DNA of 64,000 bases from an uncultured bacterium (GTDB lineage Bacteria; Cyanobacteriota; Vampirovibrionia; Gastranaerophilales; Gastranaerophilaceae). The stretch is from the NCBI GenBank assembly GCA_900550295.1, contig URRM01000001.1, forward strand, positions 6,389 through 70,388. Reading direction: 5' to 3'. This document shows positions 63,030-64,000 of this stretch, piece after piece. The position numbers and the translations under genes are program-made. How positions within the stretch are numbered: position 1 is the stretch's first letter; every line of letters starts with the position of its first letter. The notes under the pieces are model-generated. The model was not told the origin of the DNA. It saw only the letters and a list, made by a program, of their open reading frames with translations, and did no database searches.

Positions 63030-64000
63030 ATGGATCTTCGTATTAAAAAATTTATAGAGTTTGAAGCTAAAGATTGGGATAAATTTGTATATTCAAACTC
63101 TATGGGTTGGGCACATTTACTATATGATGTTACTTCTATAGATAGATTTTCATATTGGAAAAATCTTTCTTTTGGTATTGTAAATAAAGATAATAATGAT
63201 GAAATTTATATGTTAGTTCAGTTATATAAAACTCCGAAGAATTTAAATTCTAGATGGGGTTATATTTTAAAGGATAATCTTTCTAAAAAACAATTTAATA
63301 AGGTAAAAATCTGTTTTCAAAGCTATATACAAGAAATTATTAACAAATATTCCATTGAAGATTTTAGCATTTCACTACCTCCACTAAGCGAAAAAAATAA
63401 TCCCAAAAATTGTTCACTAGTTAACCCTCTAATATATTTCAACTTTTTTCCAAAATTAAGGTATACCTCTATTATAGATTTATCAAAGCCGGATGAAAAA
63501 ATGTTAGCTGATTGTGAAGAAACAACCAGACAAGCTATACGAAAACTAAAAAAAAGTGACAAATATGAAATTGTTGAATCAACTGGTTCTAAAAAAGATT
63601 TAGAAGAATATATAAAATTGCATAAAGAAACTTACACACGAACAGGAGCCATAAGTGGTATTATAAATGATAAATACCATGAAAATATGTTCTTTAATCT
63701 CATACCAAAGGGTATATGCAGAGTATTCTTTTTAAAAAATAAGCAAACAAAAAAATACATAGCCTCTGTAGCAATATTAATTTTTAAAAATACTGCTTAC
63801 TACTGGTGGGGAAGTTCTACAAACTACAAGGAAATTGGAATAAATAAATATTTGCTTTTTAATGTTATATGCATTGTTCGAGAAAGTTTTAATAAAACAG
63901 GTTATTTTGAAACTGGTGGAACATATATTTATCTAAGAAATGGTAAATCAAAAGGACTTACAGACTATAAAAAATGTTTTGGAACATTTCTTCATCCAAT
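63030..64000 (+). CDS. FemAB/GNAT-like aminoacyl- or acyltransferase, cut by window end
   Basis: At least 323 codons, open to the edge. From MDLRIKKFIEFEAKDWDKFV it shows a two-lobed GNAT (FemAB, Acetyltransf_6) layout: TRQAIRKLKKSDKYEIVES, then LEEYIKLHKETYTRTG, then FFLKNKQTKKYIASVAILIF and NTAYYWWGSSTNYKEI. The late GINKYLLFNVI helix and YFETGGTYIY strand are typical. Family members add amino acids to peptidoglycan stems or acylate sugars. TAGGATTTT before ATG 63030 gives a weak ribosome site. Codon use is more AT-rich than its neighbours, which may indicate transfer. Confidence 0.7.
   Translation, partial: MDLRIKKFIEFEAKDWDKFVYSNSMGWAHLLYDVTSIDRFSYWKNLSFGIVNKDNNDEIYMLVQLYKTPKNLNSRWGYILKDNLSKKQFNKVKICFQSYIQEIINKYSIEDFSISLPPLSEKNNPKNCSLVNPLIYFNFFPKLRYTSIIDLSKPDEKMLADCEETTRQAIRKLKKSDKYEIVESTGSKKDLEEYIKLHKETYTRTGAISGIINDKYHENMFFNLIPKGICRVFFLKNKQTKKYIASVAILIFKNTAYYWWGSSTNYKEIGINKYLLFNVICIVRESFNKTGYFETGGTYIYLRNGKSKGLTDYKKCFGTFLHP

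Noticed and set aside
63323..63562. 79-codon minus-strand frame near the window end
   Set aside because: It is antisense to the open FemAB-like gene, which has motifs, a promoter and an intact frame to the edge.

Overview
The window is AT-rich, densely coded bacterial DNA using the standard stop codons. A diderm envelope is indicated by two GT9-type glycosyltransferases, three dTDP-rhamnose genes, a TolC/MacA/MacB-type export set and an MCE-domain (MlaD-like) protein. The pseudopilin with a LAFTLAET cleavage region, the pilin-like C-termini ending in TSCK or PRCK, the PBS-lyase-type HEAT protein and the overall gene style suggest a host-associated Melainabacteria/Vampirovibrionia lineage (Gastranaerophilales-like). 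That assignment is inference from recall of family style; no rRNA or tRNA gene was seen.

Layout. 1-4589 (minus): a close-packed five-gene run, AICAR-transformylase-like protein, MFS exporter, alanine racemase, dihydrolipoyl dehydrogenase, lipoyl synthase (cut by the window edge). 4654-6278: a pseudopilin gene whose leader codes through dispersed palindromic repeats, then a repeat-rich intergenic stretch. 6279-9433: YqeG-like phosphatase with a U32 peptidase, a secreted Tyr/Asn-rich protein, and a HEAT-repeat protein. 9746-13317: a soluble sensor kinase divergent from a receiver-less winged-helix protein and a DUF262-like protein. 13330-18070: pilin pseudogene, MazG, Der, an O-methyltransferase and a periplasmic beta-propeller. 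18070-22063: dnaJ, grpE, groES, groEL. 22134-29617: L,D-transpeptidase, GT9 enzyme, an alpha-glucan phosphorylase homologue lacking the PLP lysine, ComM, MiaB and small genes. 29730-39040: threonine and riboflavin/FAD biosynthesis, two zinc alcohol dehydrogenases, and a formyltransferase. 39124-47355: a HerA-like/UvrD-Tudor fusion, an MCE protein, Upp, and the TolC-MacA-MacB export operon. 47498-56977: a signal-less 5'-nucleotidase, MATE pump, membrane-anchored matrixin-TPR protein, two paralogous repeat proteins, a gluzincin peptidase and a TPR protein. 57052-64000: nitrilase, rfbCBA, DUF4186, SIMPL protein, TPR-glycosyltransferase, XRE regulator and a FemAB/GNAT-like gene cut by the window end.

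The most unusual signals are these. (1) At about ten genes a -10 hexamer sits 6-8 nt before the ATG with no Shine-Dalgarno sequence, implying common leaderless transcription. (2) Several enzymes have lost a catalytic residue: Lys to Ser at the PLP site of the phosphorylase homologue, His to Val in the AICARFT-like protein, and a degenerate P-loop in the HerA-like protein. (3) A dispersed repeat family runs into the pseudopilin leader, next to a G10 tract. (4) Two tandem paralogues carry a short repeat I do not recognise. (5) A 21-bp perfect palindrome forms the divergent start of the sensor kinase gene.
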